A stretch of 64,000 bases of DNA from Scenedesmus sp. ARA3 (Eukaryota > Chlorophyta > Chlorophyceae > Sphaeropleales > Scenedesmaceae). How positions within the stretch are numbered: position 1 is the first letter of the stretch; every line of letters starts with the position of its first letter. The notes under the pieces are model-generated. The model saw nothing but the letters and a program-made list of their open reading frames with translations, searched no databases and was not told the DNA's origin. The DNA is taken from assembly GCA_004335835.1 (NCBI GenBank), contig RWJK01001695.1:99312-163311 (forward strand). Reading direction: 5' to 3'. The position numbers and the translations under genes are program-made. Positions 11,185-24,210 of this stretch are shown piece after piece.

Positions 11185-14100
11185 GCAGGCAGCTGTGTGA
11201 GCGCATCTCCATCTGTGACCGCAGTTGCGTTTGCTGCGCGCCCTGTGAAAACGCAATGGCTGAAGTTAAATACGGGACACACATGTTCAATGCACGACAC
11301 ACCAAGTTGCGCAACTCACTCGAGCCGCATCTCGGCAGCCGTGCACTCGTTCTGCAGCGCCTCCATCTTCTGTTGCTGCTTGCGCAGTGCTGCCAAGAGT
11401 GCTTGCATCTCTGTGCGCGGAAGCTTTGCACGGTGCTTGTCTGCGGGTGTCACCAGAGCCACCCTGCAATCCAAGCTAAAGCTAGCCTGCAGCCACAGCA
11501 GCAAGGTTGACATCAAATGCTTGCGCCTGAGGCTTCTTCCTGTTGAAGCAATGCACGCATGTCGTGCGAGCTGCGTTGTATGGCCGAGTACTGCCACTGC
11601 ACTTTGCCCTGCATGTGCGGGTCAGCTGGAAACTGCACACGTACAGCATTGTATGCAACTGTGGTGCGGAACTCACAAGTTTCATCCTCTCCAACACAGC
11701 CTTCAGGTTTGAGACTGCCAGGTGTTGTTCTGCTTCAGCTGCAAACAGCTTGGCTGCGAGCAGCTCCTGCTGCCGCTGCAGGAACATCATCAGACCCTCT
11801 GCTGCAGGCAGCACATCCTGTGCCAGCGCTGCAGCAGCGCCGGCAGCGGCAGCAGCAGCAAGAGCTGATTCTCCTGTCCCTGCTTCCAGAACTTGTGTGT
11901 TTGCTTGCTGCAGCAGCTGCTGCAGGTTGAAGTCACGCTGCATTGCGCCAAACTGCTGGCGAAACTGCAGTATGCTGCGGATGTGCTGCTTGGCCTGCAT
12001 CGAGGGACGCATGCGTGGCATGCATATTTCTGAATGTGACAAAGCATGTCTAGCGTTGAGCTGGAATGTTAGGCAATGCAGCAGTGCTGCATGCTGTGCT
12101 GTGTGTCATGTGAGCTGCAGCTTGTTCGCTGAACAATGCATTTTTTATGCTGCAGTGAGTTCAACCGGACCTTACGGCAACATCCAACACAACTTGGAGG
12201 CTATCTTTGTGAAGCCATGGCAAGCGCTGTCCTTCCACTTTCCCCGGCAACAGCAGATTTGATGCGGCACGTTTCACATGTCAACACACCAGCAACGTAG
12301 ACATAGCATGACAAACCTCTTTCACCTGCTCAAGCTGCACCGTGAGCTGTGCCTGCTGCTGCAGGCACTGCACCAGTTGATTCAGCACCTGCTGCGAAGT
12401 CTGCTGTGCTGTGCTGCTGTTACTGAACAGTGTGCTTTGAGCCATGAAGGGCACGATAGCTGTGAGGGCGTCATTGAAAGCATCTGCATACAGCCACTCA
12501 AGCACCAACCCCACCCTGCGAAGCAAGCAGGCAAGCAGAAAATTTTGCCATGACAGTGTTGCCATCACACCAAAGGTTGGTTGCTTTGCATCCTGCTGAA
12601 TATCACAAGGGTATTGCAACGACCTGGTCATGGCGTCTCTGTCAAGGAGTTTGCGTGTTGTTGACAAGCGTCCTTGGCAGACCAACCATGAATCTCAGAC
12701 AGTACATCACATGGCTTTGGTCCGGCAGCTGAGATGCTGTAATGACCTAGACAGTACTGTGTCCCCCTCAGACAGTGCCACTTCTCAAAACAGACAGTGC
12801 ACAGTTGTGGTCTCACCTCTTAGGGTCCTGCCCAGGCTGCGGCTGGCATATGCTGCCGCTGCTATCAAGCACCCTACTCTGCAGCTTCTGCAGCCACATC
12901 AGGTTGACTGCCACTCTGCTGCCATCCTCTGACAGTACAAACTGCTCCAATTGCCGCCATTCTCCGTACCCAGCAGGCCCCTACTGGTGCAGCAGCAGCA
13001 GATTTGATACAGGGCAGGCGCAGCACAGCAAGTACGTGGGTGCCTGCGTCATACCATTTCGCTTTGTGCACAACACTGGGCCGCTCTTGGAGTGCAGGAA
13101 GTGCCTGCGGCAGCAGCACAACAGGCTTACAGTTGCAGCAGCTAGATGTAACATCAGATATCATCACCGCATTGCAACCCTGCTCTTCAGCACCGGTCCC
13201 ATTTTATTTGACTACTGACACAGTCAGGCACCGAGCAACACACATTCCCACCTGAACTGTTGCTCCTGCTGCTGCTGCTGCTGCTGCTGTGGGTGCTGCC
13301 CCTGGAACTGGAAGTGGCTGTGACAGCATGTCAACCTTGTCATACAACCAATCCACAAGCGCTGACGCCTCTGGCGCGCCAAGCTCGCACAAATGCTCCA
13401 GGCAAAACTGCTCATCCTCAGCAGCTGCTCCCTGCAGCAGGACACACAATGTCATAGCATGACTGAGACGTGTCATATGACGTGACAAGATATGCCTGCA
13501 GCGCGTTGTGGATGGCCCGGATGTCTGAAAGCATAAGGCTGAAAGCATGCTGTGCGGAGCAATACACCGCACTGTTGCATCATCGACCTACAGCCACATC
13601 ACCAAACACGGCACTTGTGATGATGATGCTGGCATCTGCCCCCCAACAACTGTAACAAGCACCCCACTATGACGGCAGCCGCATCGCAAAACAAACTCCA
13701 CCACACCTACGTGCAAACCACAGACGTACGCTTCTATCTGCTGCAGGATCGCCTGCAGCAGCTGCTGCTGCTCCTGCTGTAGTGCTTCCAGCACATCACA
13801 CGCCAGGGCGAGCTTTGCATCCCGCATCTGCTCCTGCAGCTCAGCCCCGGCCCAGCCTAGTTGCTGCATTGCTGCTGACTTGCTTCCCTCCCAGCTCCAC
13901 AGGGCCGCAGCCTTCGCCCTGCCGGCCCCTAGCGTCTCAAGCAGCTGCTGCATGCGCTTCTGAAATGCAGCTGCTGCTGCTGCTGCCGGCTGGGTGCTGT
14001 GGCCTGGCAGCAGCTGCTGCAGATCTGGCGGGATGCACTGCTGCAGCAGAAAGCTTCGGAAGGCTGCTGCTGAGGTGAAAAGAGGCCCTTCAGGCAGCTG

Positions 14101-15225
14101 CCATGCATTCAAGCTTCCTCGCTGCTGCATGTCTTTCAGGGCATTAGTGAGCTGGCCTTGCCAGATCTCCTCATACCCAAGCATGTGCTGCGGCTCTGTA
14201 GCTTTGCCAGCTGCACACAGAATGGCAAACGGCAGTTGAAACATGAATGGGTGCGCACTGCAAGTTGATACACGGTTGAGTTCAGCAATACAATTCAGCA
14301 CGGCATTGCAGCCTGTCACCTTGGTTGATAGCTGGGATCGCTGACATCATATGTGCCACCGTTTGCCAACTGTAGCTGCCGATGCTGTTGCATGAAGCGC
14401 TGGAGGCTGCCAAACCTTCTATTTGTAGCACTGCCGCCCGCAAACATGTGGCGCTGCCGCAACGGCGTAAATGGCAGCCACGGCACAAGCAGAATCATGC
14501 TGTGACCAGCATCGAAACGCCATTGTGAGGGCCGCAGCAGTAATGCTGCAGCTGCTGCGCTTGTCACCGCAGCAATTGGCTAGCATGCACATGACGTCCC
14601 AGCCTTGCACAGCCCACCTCCTGCGCCGGAAAAGGCAAGCTCTGCTGCCACCTTGGCTGCGACCTGCTGCCGCAGCTCTGGCAGCCTTGCCGACAGCAGC
14701 TCCAGCCGCCGCTGCTGAGGCAGCTGCTGCCAGAAAGGCGTCGCTGCTACGATGCGCTGCGGTGGGGTGGGCTGCTGCTGGTAATCGGCTGTTGCTGCTG
14801 CTGCAGCTGCAGCACTGCTGGGCGCCTCCTGCAAGCGTGAGCATGCATGTAATGAGCGGAATGAATGCCGTCAAGGGAGCTCACAGATTGGATTAAGGCA
14901 AGTATATTAAATTTAATCGGGCCTCATCTAGCTACTAGGCAGACCCAAGAACCTGTAAAAGATATGCGGGTGCCCCTTATCCTTGCCAAGAGCAGTGCAG
15001 CAAGCAGGGTATCTGTGAGCTGGCAGTGTGCAATAGAGGAGCTGGCATTGAACGCCACACAGCAGCATCGAACATGCATTTGAACAGTAGGCAGTTCGCA
15101 ATCTGCAGCAGTGTGCAACTCACGGATCTGATGCATGGTGTGGGCCTGCTGCTGCTGCTGCCTGGGCCCTGCGCTGCTGTGCCGCTGCCCTTGTTGGCCC
15201 CCCTGACCTTCTGGTTACTGGGCAT
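10155..15225 (-). CDS. Large Ala/Gln-rich coiled-coil protein, unknown function
   Basis: Eleven exons on the minus strand fit in phase from ATG 15225 to TGA 10155: 15225-15124, 14828-14618, 14545-14320, 14257-13707, 13424-13252, 12941-12817, 12515-12317, 11994-11677, 11486-11320, 11259-11017, 10485-10155 (881 residues). Near residue 60 there is TPFWQQLPQQRRLELLSARL, a short helical motif also seen in some plant and algal proteins of unknown role. The middle part has well-formed sequence (QWRFDAGHSMILLVPWLPF, MLGYEEIWQGQLTNALKDMQ). The second half is helical with Gln/Leu/Ala heptad-like stretches (RQQFGAMQRDFNLQQLLQQ, LLAALRKQQQKMEALQNE), so a coiled coil is likely. No catalytic motif was seen. 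The ends of exons 5 and 6 are the least certain acceptors. It ends only 13 bp before the tentative start of the MYND gene on the same strand; a fused transcript cannot be excluded. Confidence 0.68.
10609..10660 (-). repeat. Dispersed SINE-like segment, copy 2
   Basis: This is the second copy of the segment at 4566-4614. It is preceded on the plus strand by 10553-10590, a tract of TATGTTA/TGTAACA-like units. It lies inside the last intron (11016-10486) of the coiled-coil gene. Confidence 0.55.
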
Positions 15226-17170
15226 GGCTGGCGCAGCAGCTGCGGCCAACTGCTGGAGATTTTAAACGCAACTGGGCATCAAATCTGCACCTGGCCGTGC
15301 CTGAGGTGCTACTGCTCTGCTGATCCTCGTGACGCTGCTACTGCATGCTGCTGTAGTTGGTCTTGTGAATCTGAAGTAACACGGCACGTACAAACCAACG
15401 GATTACGGTTTTCAGATCTCACAACGTTATGATTATAGCATGCACAGAGCGCTGCTGGCCACACTGCAGACTGGGGTTCTTCAATACAGGCCTGTACAAC
15501 CGATAACCGTGCGGTAGCTGAGCGACAACGAAGGCGTTGGATTCAACAGAGAGATGAGTTTTTGCAACCTTCTTAACCGGAAGTGCCAAGTGTGTCAGTA
15601 GTTGACAGTCTGGTCAGAATGCTGCTGCTGCTGCTGCAGTGCGCAGCAGTGTCAAGCACGTATGGTGCATAGCTGACCTGCGAGACACGCATCATGTCCA
15701 TTCGTGGAGCTATAACGGCTGAGATATCCAGCCAGCCTCTGTCAGCCGTCACCTGCCAGCCACTGAAACACCGGACTGATCACCACCGGAACCTTTCAAT
15801 TAGACACCTCCGCGTCTGCGTCTTCCTTCCCGTTTTCTTCGTGCGGCACCTAATCCAACCTTTGTGTGGCTTGATCTTCACTGTAGACGTCATGTCCGTG
15901 ACACATGAGAGCACTGCAGAGAATGTAAGTCTCAACCCAAGCAAACAACTCCAATTCATTGTCAGAGGTGCTCCATTACAGCTTGTAATGCAACACATTA
16001 GATGTGTCTTTGAAGGGACGGGGCATGTGCCTGGATGGTTGAGAAATCAAGGCAGACTGCTGATTACCAGGCTGAAAAGCAACACTTTGAGCCTGTGAGT
16101 GTTACACAACGGGAACACAGATGCAGCCCCATTCTCGAGTCAATGGCAGACTCGCTGGCCAACCACCGCTTCGAACCTCACACGGGATTCACATGCCGAT
16201 GCATCATGTTTAAACTGTTGACCCAGGCATCCAATCCTGCAGCGGACCAACAGCCACACCTGGTAAGCACGTTTTGTGCTGCAGGGATCATGAGGACCGA
16301 CAGGTGTTAGTTTGACTAGGCTGTTGTCATCAGGGTTCAAGTGCATGGTAGTGTGATTTCGCTCTATTAAAGCAGATACAGATTGGCTTGAATGCCAGCT
16401 GTTTGATTGTACGGGAGCAACGTTTGTGCATGCGCGTTTCATGATCTTGCACTGACCCGATGGCTGGAATCATTTGGAATCAGTGGCACAGCGGTGCCAT
16501 CAATGGCAGTGCTTCATGCAGCTGTGTCGGCATTGCCGCGTATGCATGTGCGCGCGGAAACAAGGGATACCATGCAAAGACAAGCCTTGTTGCTTCATCA
16601 TCATTATCATGTTACTCATCAAGCCATAGCATCAACCTTGTTGTTGCCTTGTTGCTTGGCATGCAGATTGCACAACAGCGCACCACTCGGCAGCTTAGCT
16701 TGGGTTTGGGCAGAGTTGTCGCACCCCGTGCTGTATGACTAACACACGTCAACACCAGCGGCGAACTGCGCAACTGATACACACTGAACTACAGCAGTCT
16801 GCTTTACGCGGATGCCTCCTTCACAGGGAGCACTAGCATGCAACACCCATGGGCCCACTCACAACTCACTCCCAACCCAACACAACTGAAACCGGCAGAG
16901 CGGATGTTTGCTGCGCTTTGGTCCTCACCAACTCCCCAGCTGCTGACAGCAAGCACCGCGGCTGCACAGACCTACCGCCATGCCTACATTAGACTGCCCA
17001 AGCGCCCAGCTGCCACAAAGAAGCAACGAGCATCCACGTTGTTCAAACAACGCGGGACCGCATGCTCCGAAACACCTGCTGTTGGCAGATCCACGATCCT
17101 GTACACAGGATGCTGTGTACAGCAGCTGCTTCACCAGCAGGTCTGATACTGCTGCTGCTGCTGCTGCAGG
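15226..17170. other. Intergenic, no gene supported
   Basis: Upstream of the coiled-coil gene and downstream of the LysM gene. A 134-codon frame at 15694-16098 (+) has no recognisable domain and is probably chance. The region contains two dispersed fragments: about 16099-16121 (shared with 38261-38283) and 16593-16635 (inverted at 32021-32063). Confidence 0.5.
16593..16635 (+). repeat. Dispersed 43-bp repeat, inverted partner at 32021
   Basis: The 43 bases match the reverse complement of 32021-32063 with about three differences. Both read HVTHQAIAS in one frame. The fragment is probably a relic of a mobile element. Confidence 0.6.
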
Positions 17171-17179
17171 TCCCGCTCC

Positions 17180-17213
17180 CATCTCCTCCTTCATCTTCGT
17201 CTCAATAGCTGTG

Positions 17214-17254
<41 letters not shown>

Positions 17255-17700
17255 AAATCTGGTTCTTACCTCCGCCTGCAAGAGCATACAAGTAAGCTCT
17301 GTCTTGCTGCTGCTGCAGCCGCCAGCTGTGCTGCTGCTGCTGCGCACAATTGCTGCTGCTGCCGCCGCAGGTTACTGGTCCTCATATCCGCCTGTACGCC
17401 CTTGTCCTGCTGCTGCTGCTGCTGCCAGCAAGCTGCTCACAGCTGGTCCTTCATCTCCGCCTCAATGGCCTGATCTTTATCTCCACCTGCCAGCGCTGTC
17501 TTGCTATTGCTGCTGCTGCCGCCGCCAGCTGTGCTGCTGCTGCTGCTGCTCACAGCTGGTCCTTCATCTCCTCCTCGATGGCCTTGTCCTCATCATAGAA
17601 GTGCTGCCGCCTGCTGCTGCTGCTGGTGCTTTGTACAGCTGCTGCTGCTGCTGCTCACAGCTGGTCCTTCATCTCTTCCTCAATGGCCTTGTCCTCGTCA
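17180..17700 (-). repeat. 3'-end tandem array of the LysM gene
   Basis: The terminal codons of the LysM gene (FYDEDKAIEEEMKDQL and TGA) recur downstream at about 17555-17600 (same peptide), about 17440-17480 (DKDQAIEAEMKDQL) and, decayed, about 17180-17205 (AIETKMKEEM). The copies are separated by (CTG)n tracts. Confidence 0.8.
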
Positions 17701-20700
17701 TAGAAGCGCTGCCACGCCAGCACAAATCCGCACACCAGCATCACTGCAGCGGCAGCGCGGCAAAGGACACACAATAACAGCAGAGCAGCTTCAGTTGACG
17801 CTGCGCTTTGATTGGCCTCAATGGCAAATTCCTGGGTTGAGCACGCCAGCACACAGCCACACATCAGCATCACTGCAGCGTCAGCGCCACAAACGCAGGA
17901 CAGCGGCTCAGATGGCGATGCGCCGCTGTTGTGTATACATGTTTGCACGCACGTCCTGCGCAGGGGGCACAGCTGCACAGCAGCTTTGCAGAAGCCAACA
18001 CAGCTGCCCCTCCCCCTGCCTGGCCACTGACAGCCAGCCTCGCCAGCGCGCAATCCCATCATCTACCTTTCAGAAGCCCTGCTGACAGTCAGAGCCCTAA
18101 CCAGCTCGCTGGCTGTTGATTCATATGCATGCATCATGCCACACGGCGTTGCAACAGTGCAGCACACTACCACTGTCCATGCTCGCATCAGCACCTACAC
18201 CAGCGCTGCCGCGACGCATAGAAAAACTTCTGCCGACATCACAAGGTACTCATGTGCGCCCGCGCCGATGACGAAGGGGTTCTTGGTGGCTGCGAAGAAT
18301 TCGGGCGGCAGGATGCCACTGCCACACAACACAGCTGTTACAATAATGACAAATAACGTGACAAACTTACGTGCGCCTGCGCCGACGACGAAGGGGTTCT
18401 TGGTGGCTACGAAGAACTCGGGCGGCAGGATGCCGCTGCCATACAACACAGCCGTTACAATAATGACGAATAATGTGACAAACTCACGTGCGCCTGCGCC
18501 GATGACGAAGGGGTTCTTGGTTGCCGCGAAGAACTCGGGCGGCAGGATGCCGCTGCCGATGAGCATCTCTCGCTCGCGCACGGTGAACTTGTTGGCGGGC
18601 AGCCGCAGCAGCTGGCCCTCTGCAGCAGCAGCAGCAGCAGCAGCAGCAAAGGAGCATGCAGTTAGGCTACATGAACTGCGTTGAAGTGTGGCAGCGGTCG
18701 CAGACATGCACGGTGAACTTGTTGGCGGGCAGCCGCAGCAGCTGGCCCTCTGCAGCAAGAGGCAGCAGAGACGATGATGCAGGGGCTTGAGAGAGTTGCA
18801 CCGCAGACCGTCGCAGGTTGTAAAACACAGCAATCAATGAAGTCGGCAGGTTCCAGTCTTGCTGGTCCTGCTCACCTTTGTGTTTGTCCAGGTTCACTCC
18901 GCCGTTGAGCCCCGCCATCTGCCCACACTACATGCAGTGCATGCAACTTGCGTGCAGCAAACATTTAGACTGTGTATTCAACTGTCCAGTGTTGTTTGCT
19001 GCCCACCTTTGATCTTGTCCAGGTTCACTCCGCTGTTCAGCGCCGCCATCTCAGCGCGGCTGATGTTGCGCTTGCTGGTGATGTCAGCCAGAGACTCGCC
19101 CTTGCGCACCTGTAGCGGCAGCAGCAGGAGCAGCGGCGTAATGCAAGATTGCCAACCAATGGTGATGTCATTGACGGCAGAGCTGCTGCTTGCATTGCAT
19201 CATTGCAGCTTGCGGGTGGGTGGCTGTTGCAAGCAGCAGCAGCTTATCAAACAGGCGGTATGCTTGCACTGGCAGCTGCAGCCAAGCACCGCCGAGGCGG
19301 TGTATAGTGGGGTAAATTGCCGCATGGTATGTCCATCACTTGTCTCCTCCTGCAGTGCATCCATCCATACAGGGGCCGTGCATTGCTGCAGACCACGCAC
19401 CGGATTTGATGCGGTATACTGTGCCGATGACCTCCAGGATCCCAGCCACAGCCAACCACTATAAGCATAAGCTGTGTTCGTACTGACAGCTGCGCGCTGC
19501 TGGCATCCTGATAATTTTTTCATCACAGTCACTACTAGTAGCAGGCACTAAAGGTCTTTGACGGCCACACTGCTGCTTTGCTGCCAAACGGAACTATTGC
19601 ACGCACCGGGTAGATGCGGTAGACAGCGCCGATGCCTTCCAGGATCCCAATCACAGCCAACCACTAGACACATATGCCGCTGCCGTACATGTACTGCATC
19701 TGCACGCTGCTGGTACTCCAATGATGCGGGCCCACTACACCTAGCTGTGCGTGGTCGCTGCACTGCAAACACTGCGCTGTAGTGCTGCAGCAATAAGGTC
19801 GCAGACAAGCTCACCGGGCAGATGCGGTAGACAGCGCCGATGACCTCCAAGATCCCAGCCACAGCCAACCACTGTAAGCATAAGCTGTGCTCGTACTGAC
19901 AGCTGCACGCTGCTGGTATCCAGAAAATGTTTCATCACAGTCACTACTAGTAGTAGGCACTACAGGTGTTTCATGGCTGCACTGCTGCTTTGCTGCCAAG
20001 CAAGCAACTGCACGCACCGGGTAGATGCGGTACACTGCTCCGATGCCCTCCAAAATCTCCCTGTCTCGTGATGACAGCGTTCCTGCAGGCAGCAGGATGG
20101 TCTGGCCCGCTGCTACTGCATCTGGCTTCACCTCTGGGTTGATGTTGATGACCTGGTCAACGGTGAGGCCTGGTCAAACAAAAATAACACACAGACACAG
20201 CAGCAGTCAGCTTTGATTATGAAATGGCCAACGAGGTGAGGCGGGCAGGGCCGATGGTAAGACATCAACAGTGGCGCATGGAAGTCGCACAAGCGAAGGT
20301 GGAGCAGCGGCTCGCGGGAAGTGCATAGGTGCAAAGCCAGAGCACGGACGCAGAGCAAGCAGAAGTGTAGATGCTGTGACTGTGTTGCTGCTGTGCTCTT
20401 TGTTGGCATGGTGGCTGTGGCGATTGCTGTGCAGTGCTGCTCAGGCATGCAGCATGCTACAGAGGGATGCTAGTGAGGCAGAATATGCTTGCAGCATGGC
20501 AAAGTGAACCAGCGCTGCTTACCTCGCTTTTGTGCAATGCTCTTGAGTGTGTCACCCTTGCGCAGAGTGTATGGCCGCACTGAGACATCGAATTGGTATG
20601 CGCTGGTCACCACTGCTGCTCGCCTGGCACGGGTCTGCTGCTGCGAGTCACAAAAACCAAGCTAGGTGTGAGTTCCATGAATGGACCTGCCTCGGGCCGA

Positions 20701-20920
20701 AATGCTGAGCCTCGACACTGCTGTCAACATCTGACGCAAGCGGCAGGAGTTTTGCGGGCCCTGCTCGACTGCTGCACAGCTGTGTCCTTGGAGCTGCTGC
20801 TGCAGTCCAACGCCTGCCTACTTATGTACCAACACGACGACAGACGCAAAAGCCGATAGCAGCAGCATGTAACCTTACTTTAACAGCTACACAGCTGCGG
20901 GCGTGAAGCTGCAGAGCCAT
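17655..20920 (-). CDS. Plastid LysM-domain protein with C-terminal membrane anchor
   Basis: Six exons fit in phase: 20920-20879, 20640-20523, 20169-20018, 19109-19007, 18619-18488, 17743-17655 (211 residues). Residues 1-28 (MALQLHARSCVAVK then QQTRARRAAVVTSA) resemble a chloroplast transit peptide. There are two LysM domains: about 38-82 (YTLRKGDTLKSIAQKRG ... GQTILLP) and about 99-150 (RKGESLADITSKRNISRAEM ... GQLLRLPANKFT). A conserved segment (MLIGSGILPPEFFAATKNPF) follows, then a membrane helix (about 175-193, ending VLAW) and an acidic tail. LysM modules bind N-acetylglucosamine polymers such as peptidoglycan. Plants have a plastid protein with this same layout whose role I do not know. 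Introns 3 and 5 and the 3' flank hold partial exon copies. The 5' end faces the SET gene 307 bp away, so they may share a promoter. Confidence 0.9.
17743..17895 (-). repeat. Copy of LysM exon 6 start upstream of the exon
   Basis: About 17845-17890 repeats the acceptor and first 40 bp of exon 6 (GCAG then VMLMCGCVLA against VMLVCGFVLA). The copy is diverged and would not continue the frame. It is an acceptor-side duplication. Confidence 0.7.
18252..18560 (-). repeat. LysM exon 5 end repeated three times
   Basis: The end of exon 5 (LPPEFFAATKNPFVIGAGA then GTGAGT) recurs at about 18371-18436 and 18252-18320, with a period of about 119 bp. The first copy keeps a consensus-like donor (GTAAGT); the last has ATGAGT in place of a GT. 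The sequence between them (ACAAATAACGTGAC-type) is also repeated. Confidence 0.9.
18590..18765 (-). repeat. LysM exon 5 start repeated
   Basis: The acceptor and first 45 bp of exon 5 (EGQLLRLPANKFTV) are present at 18619 and again at about 18757, 138 bp upstream. The upstream copy lacks a continuation into the rest of the exon. Confidence 0.85.
19399..20060 (-). repeat. LysM exon 3 end repeated four times in intron 3
   Basis: The end of exon 3 (ILEGIGAVYRIYP then GTGCGT) recurs at about 19817-19870, 19608-19660 and 19399-19450. Spacing is about 200-210 bp. The copies read ILEVIGAVYRICPV-like peptides. Flanks such as the CACAGCCAACCACT motif are shared among the copies, so whole units were duplicated. 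Confidence 0.85.
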
Positions 20921-21227
20921 GTTTTGCGTCAACGACTGTTTCGTTGCAAGTCCAGTCTGATCCCGCCTTGGCACGCGTGGGCTAAAGCACTAAGAAAAAT
21001 TGCAGCATACAGAGTCGCTTGATCACTGCCAGGGGCAGCCTCGGCCCGTACTTCTGCTTCAAGCCCAACCCTTATGTCACACGTTCAGGTTTCGATGAAG
21101 ATACGACGTTGACAATGCGTTCTGCTACGTTCAGACAATACTAAGAAGATTGCTGAGTTGACAGACATTGTAACGCGCTCTGTACTGTGGCTTTGTTGCG
21201 AGTGTGTCGGCAGCAGTCGCGGAAATC
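20921..21227. promoter_or_regulatory. Putative bidirectional promoter of LysM and SET genes
   Basis: The two proposed start codons point away from each other with 307 bp between them. No clear TATA box or known algal element was recognised. The assignment rests only on geometry. Confidence 0.4.
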
Positions 21228-21538
21228 ATGGCTGCCTTTGTCAATTGGCTGAAGGATCGTGGTGGATACGTCAATCCCAAAATCAATCTATTCAACAAGA
21301 CTGGATCCTCTGGCGATAGAGGAGTGTATGCCGAGCAGGACATTGCTGAAGGGGAGCAGCTGCTGCTGGTACCTGTGCCAAGCACACTGCACCTGGATGT
21401 GGAAGACATCACCAAACCGTGAGTTGCGAGATGCTGCAGGATTATCAGCAGGCATCGGACGGTCAAATGGGTGTCAGCAGGCACAGGTGAAGCTATCACA
21501 GTGTGACAGCAGCATTGCCAGCAGCAGCACAGATGTCA

Positions 21539-21571
<33 letters not shown>

Positions 21572-24173
21572 TGCCCAGCAGCAACGTGGGGACAGGTCAG
21601 CAGCAGCCCTGTCCCCTGCATTGCGATTGGTTCGTGTGGCATGCCTTTGATGACTGGTTGCTTGGCTGCTGTCCAGCTGACCTAAACCCAGCACGGTCAT
21701 CTAGCATCGACAACAGCGCGGTTGTGGTGAAATGGCAATGCAGCAGCTAGCATATATCGCGCGGTTTTAAGCTGATGCCTTACAGCTGTGCCAGCGCTTC
21801 ATCTTGAACCTAGCACGCAGTAAACACTTCTGCACAGTGTGAGATGGCAGAAGTGCTGCAGTGCGCGCGCTGTGGGCAAGTGCAGTGACTCGAGTTCGTG
21901 CATACTCCTGCTTGCGCAACACATTGTCTTATAAAATACACTATTAATGTGCAGCAGCACAGCATAGCAAATCACGGCCTGCAGCAAAGGGCATGGTGCA
22001 ACCGAGAGGCACAGAGCATCTGCTGTAATCAGTCGACACCACCGCAGCAGTGGCAGCCCTCCCAGCTGGCATCACTACACAGCTTTACATTCCTCGCCTC
22101 ACACCACTGCTGTGTCCCTTGCACTCCAGATCCAACTACCTGTCTTCACTCTGACCGCGTTTGACCATGTTTGACCGCTGCAGGGGAGCGACAGTGCCTG
22201 CTACCTGCACCGCAGCAGTCAGCCAGTTCCTGCAAGCACAGCAGCCGCCCTTCAGCCCCTTCATAGCCACCACTGTCATGCTGATGGCTGAGTCAGCAAA
22301 AGGCGAGGCATCGCCCTTTGCGCCTTACTTTGCCACACTGCCGGAGGCCTCTGACTGCCTGCTGAACTGGAGTGAGCAGGAGCGGCAGCTGCTGGCAGGT
22401 AAGCCGCCTTTTAAGGGTTCAAGCGGCTTGGGTTTAGGTTTGTAGGGTTTTGGAGCAGTGGGTTTTTGGGTGGAAAGCAATTCATCTTTGGCAGCTGCCA
22501 GGCAGCAGCAGTTTGCAGAGCTGCAGGCGTAGCACCCAAACAGGTGCAGTAAGCCTCCTGTCTGAGTTTCACATAGCACATGCGCTGTATTCAACATAGC
22601 AGTGCCAGCATTGCAGGCAGTAGGACACTGCTGCATGTTTCCAAACCTCCAAGAAAAAAATGCAATTTTTCACATCTTTCTCTTCTGCTGCTTGGCGACC
22701 GCCGTTTTCCTGCAAGCAGGTACCAGCCTGGAGAGCAGCGGGCGCAGCATCCAGGACATATACGAAGCAGACATTGCCCCCAAGCTAGCGGCAGCGCCGC
22801 AGGGCATGTTTCCTGTAGGCTCGATTAGCTTTGAGGCCTTCAGGCGTGCAGCAGACATGGTGCAGACACGTGCCTTTCATATGAAGGCCGACAACTGGCT
22901 CACGGGCGCCAGCCAGGTGGGGTGCAGAGGTTGTTACTTTTTTTGTGTTGTACGTGGGTTTGAATGCGGTGTCTGTGTGTGAGTGCAGGTGGGAGCAGGT
23001 GCGGCGCTTTGTGCCACATGGCTTCACTCTGCCGAAGATATGATCAGAAGTTAAAATTTTGTATTGCTCGATGTTCAATCCTGCTGCCAATTCTCTCATG
23101 CTAGCGAGATGCACATAGTTTTGCAAAAAGTCGTGAGCAAGCTGTATCTCATGTCAGGAGAAGCAGATGGCGCTTGAGCATGTCTTGCTGCTGCTGCTGC
23201 TGCTGTGAATCGTATGTTTGCAGGAAGCCACGGACGAGCTGTACCTCATCCCCGCCATTGACATGCTCAACCACAGCAGCAGGCCGCAGCTGCGCAACAC
23301 CAGCCTGGCGCTGATGCGCAGCGAGGCAGAGGTGACGCTGGGGGACGGCAGCAAGCGATGCTTCAAGGACTTCTTCTCCATGAAGGCTGGTGAGTTTGTG
23401 TAGTGCCCGGCGTGTGTTGCGTGCTGGTCAAACGTTGGTCAAACTTTGGTCAAAGATCGGTAGAAATTGAGTTCGGGTTTGCAGGACCCTGTGTGTATGC
23501 TGATCATGTGACAGCGCTTTAAGGACTTCTTCCCATTGAAGGGTGGTGGGTGTCTGTGTTGTTTGCTTGTGTTTTGCGCTGGTCAATTGCTGGTCAAACT
23601 TTGGGCAAGGATTGACCAACCAGAGCTGAAGTCTGCAGCACTGTATGCGCATGTTGCTCACGTGACATCGCTTCAAGGACCTCTTCTCCATGAAGGCTGG
23701 TGCGTGGTTGCGGGGCTTGGCTTATGTTGTGTTCTGGTCAAACATTGGTCAACATCTGGTCAAACATTGACCAAACTAGAGATTTGGCCCTCAGACCATG
23801 CTCTGCACATGACGTCAGGTCAATGATAACACTGATGATACTGACGACACTGATAACACCAGTTATCTGCTTGTCAGTGCCCTGCAGAGCGCGACATCCC
23901 AGCAAGCTCTCAGGCGCTGCACTCCTACGGTGACCTGCTAGATGCGCAAGTCAACATGGTCACTGCTGATTGCTGTGTGCCTCTGTCTCTATCTTTTTAT
24001 GCTGTTTCCTGCAGAGCGTGACATCCCAGCCGGCACCCAGGTGCTGCATACCTATGGTGACCTGTCAGATGCTCAGCTGCTGCAGACCTACGGCTTCATA
24101 GACGCGCCTCCTGCTCTGCCAGGGGCGGCAGCAGCAGCAGCAGGAAAGGGCTCGAAAGCAGCCAAGTCAAAGT

Positions 24174-24210
<37 letters not shown>

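Noticed and set aside
22400..22470. GGGTTTAGG/TTTGTAGGG telomere-like motifs in SET intron 2
   Set aside because: Only scattered motifs, not an array; they lie inside an intron.
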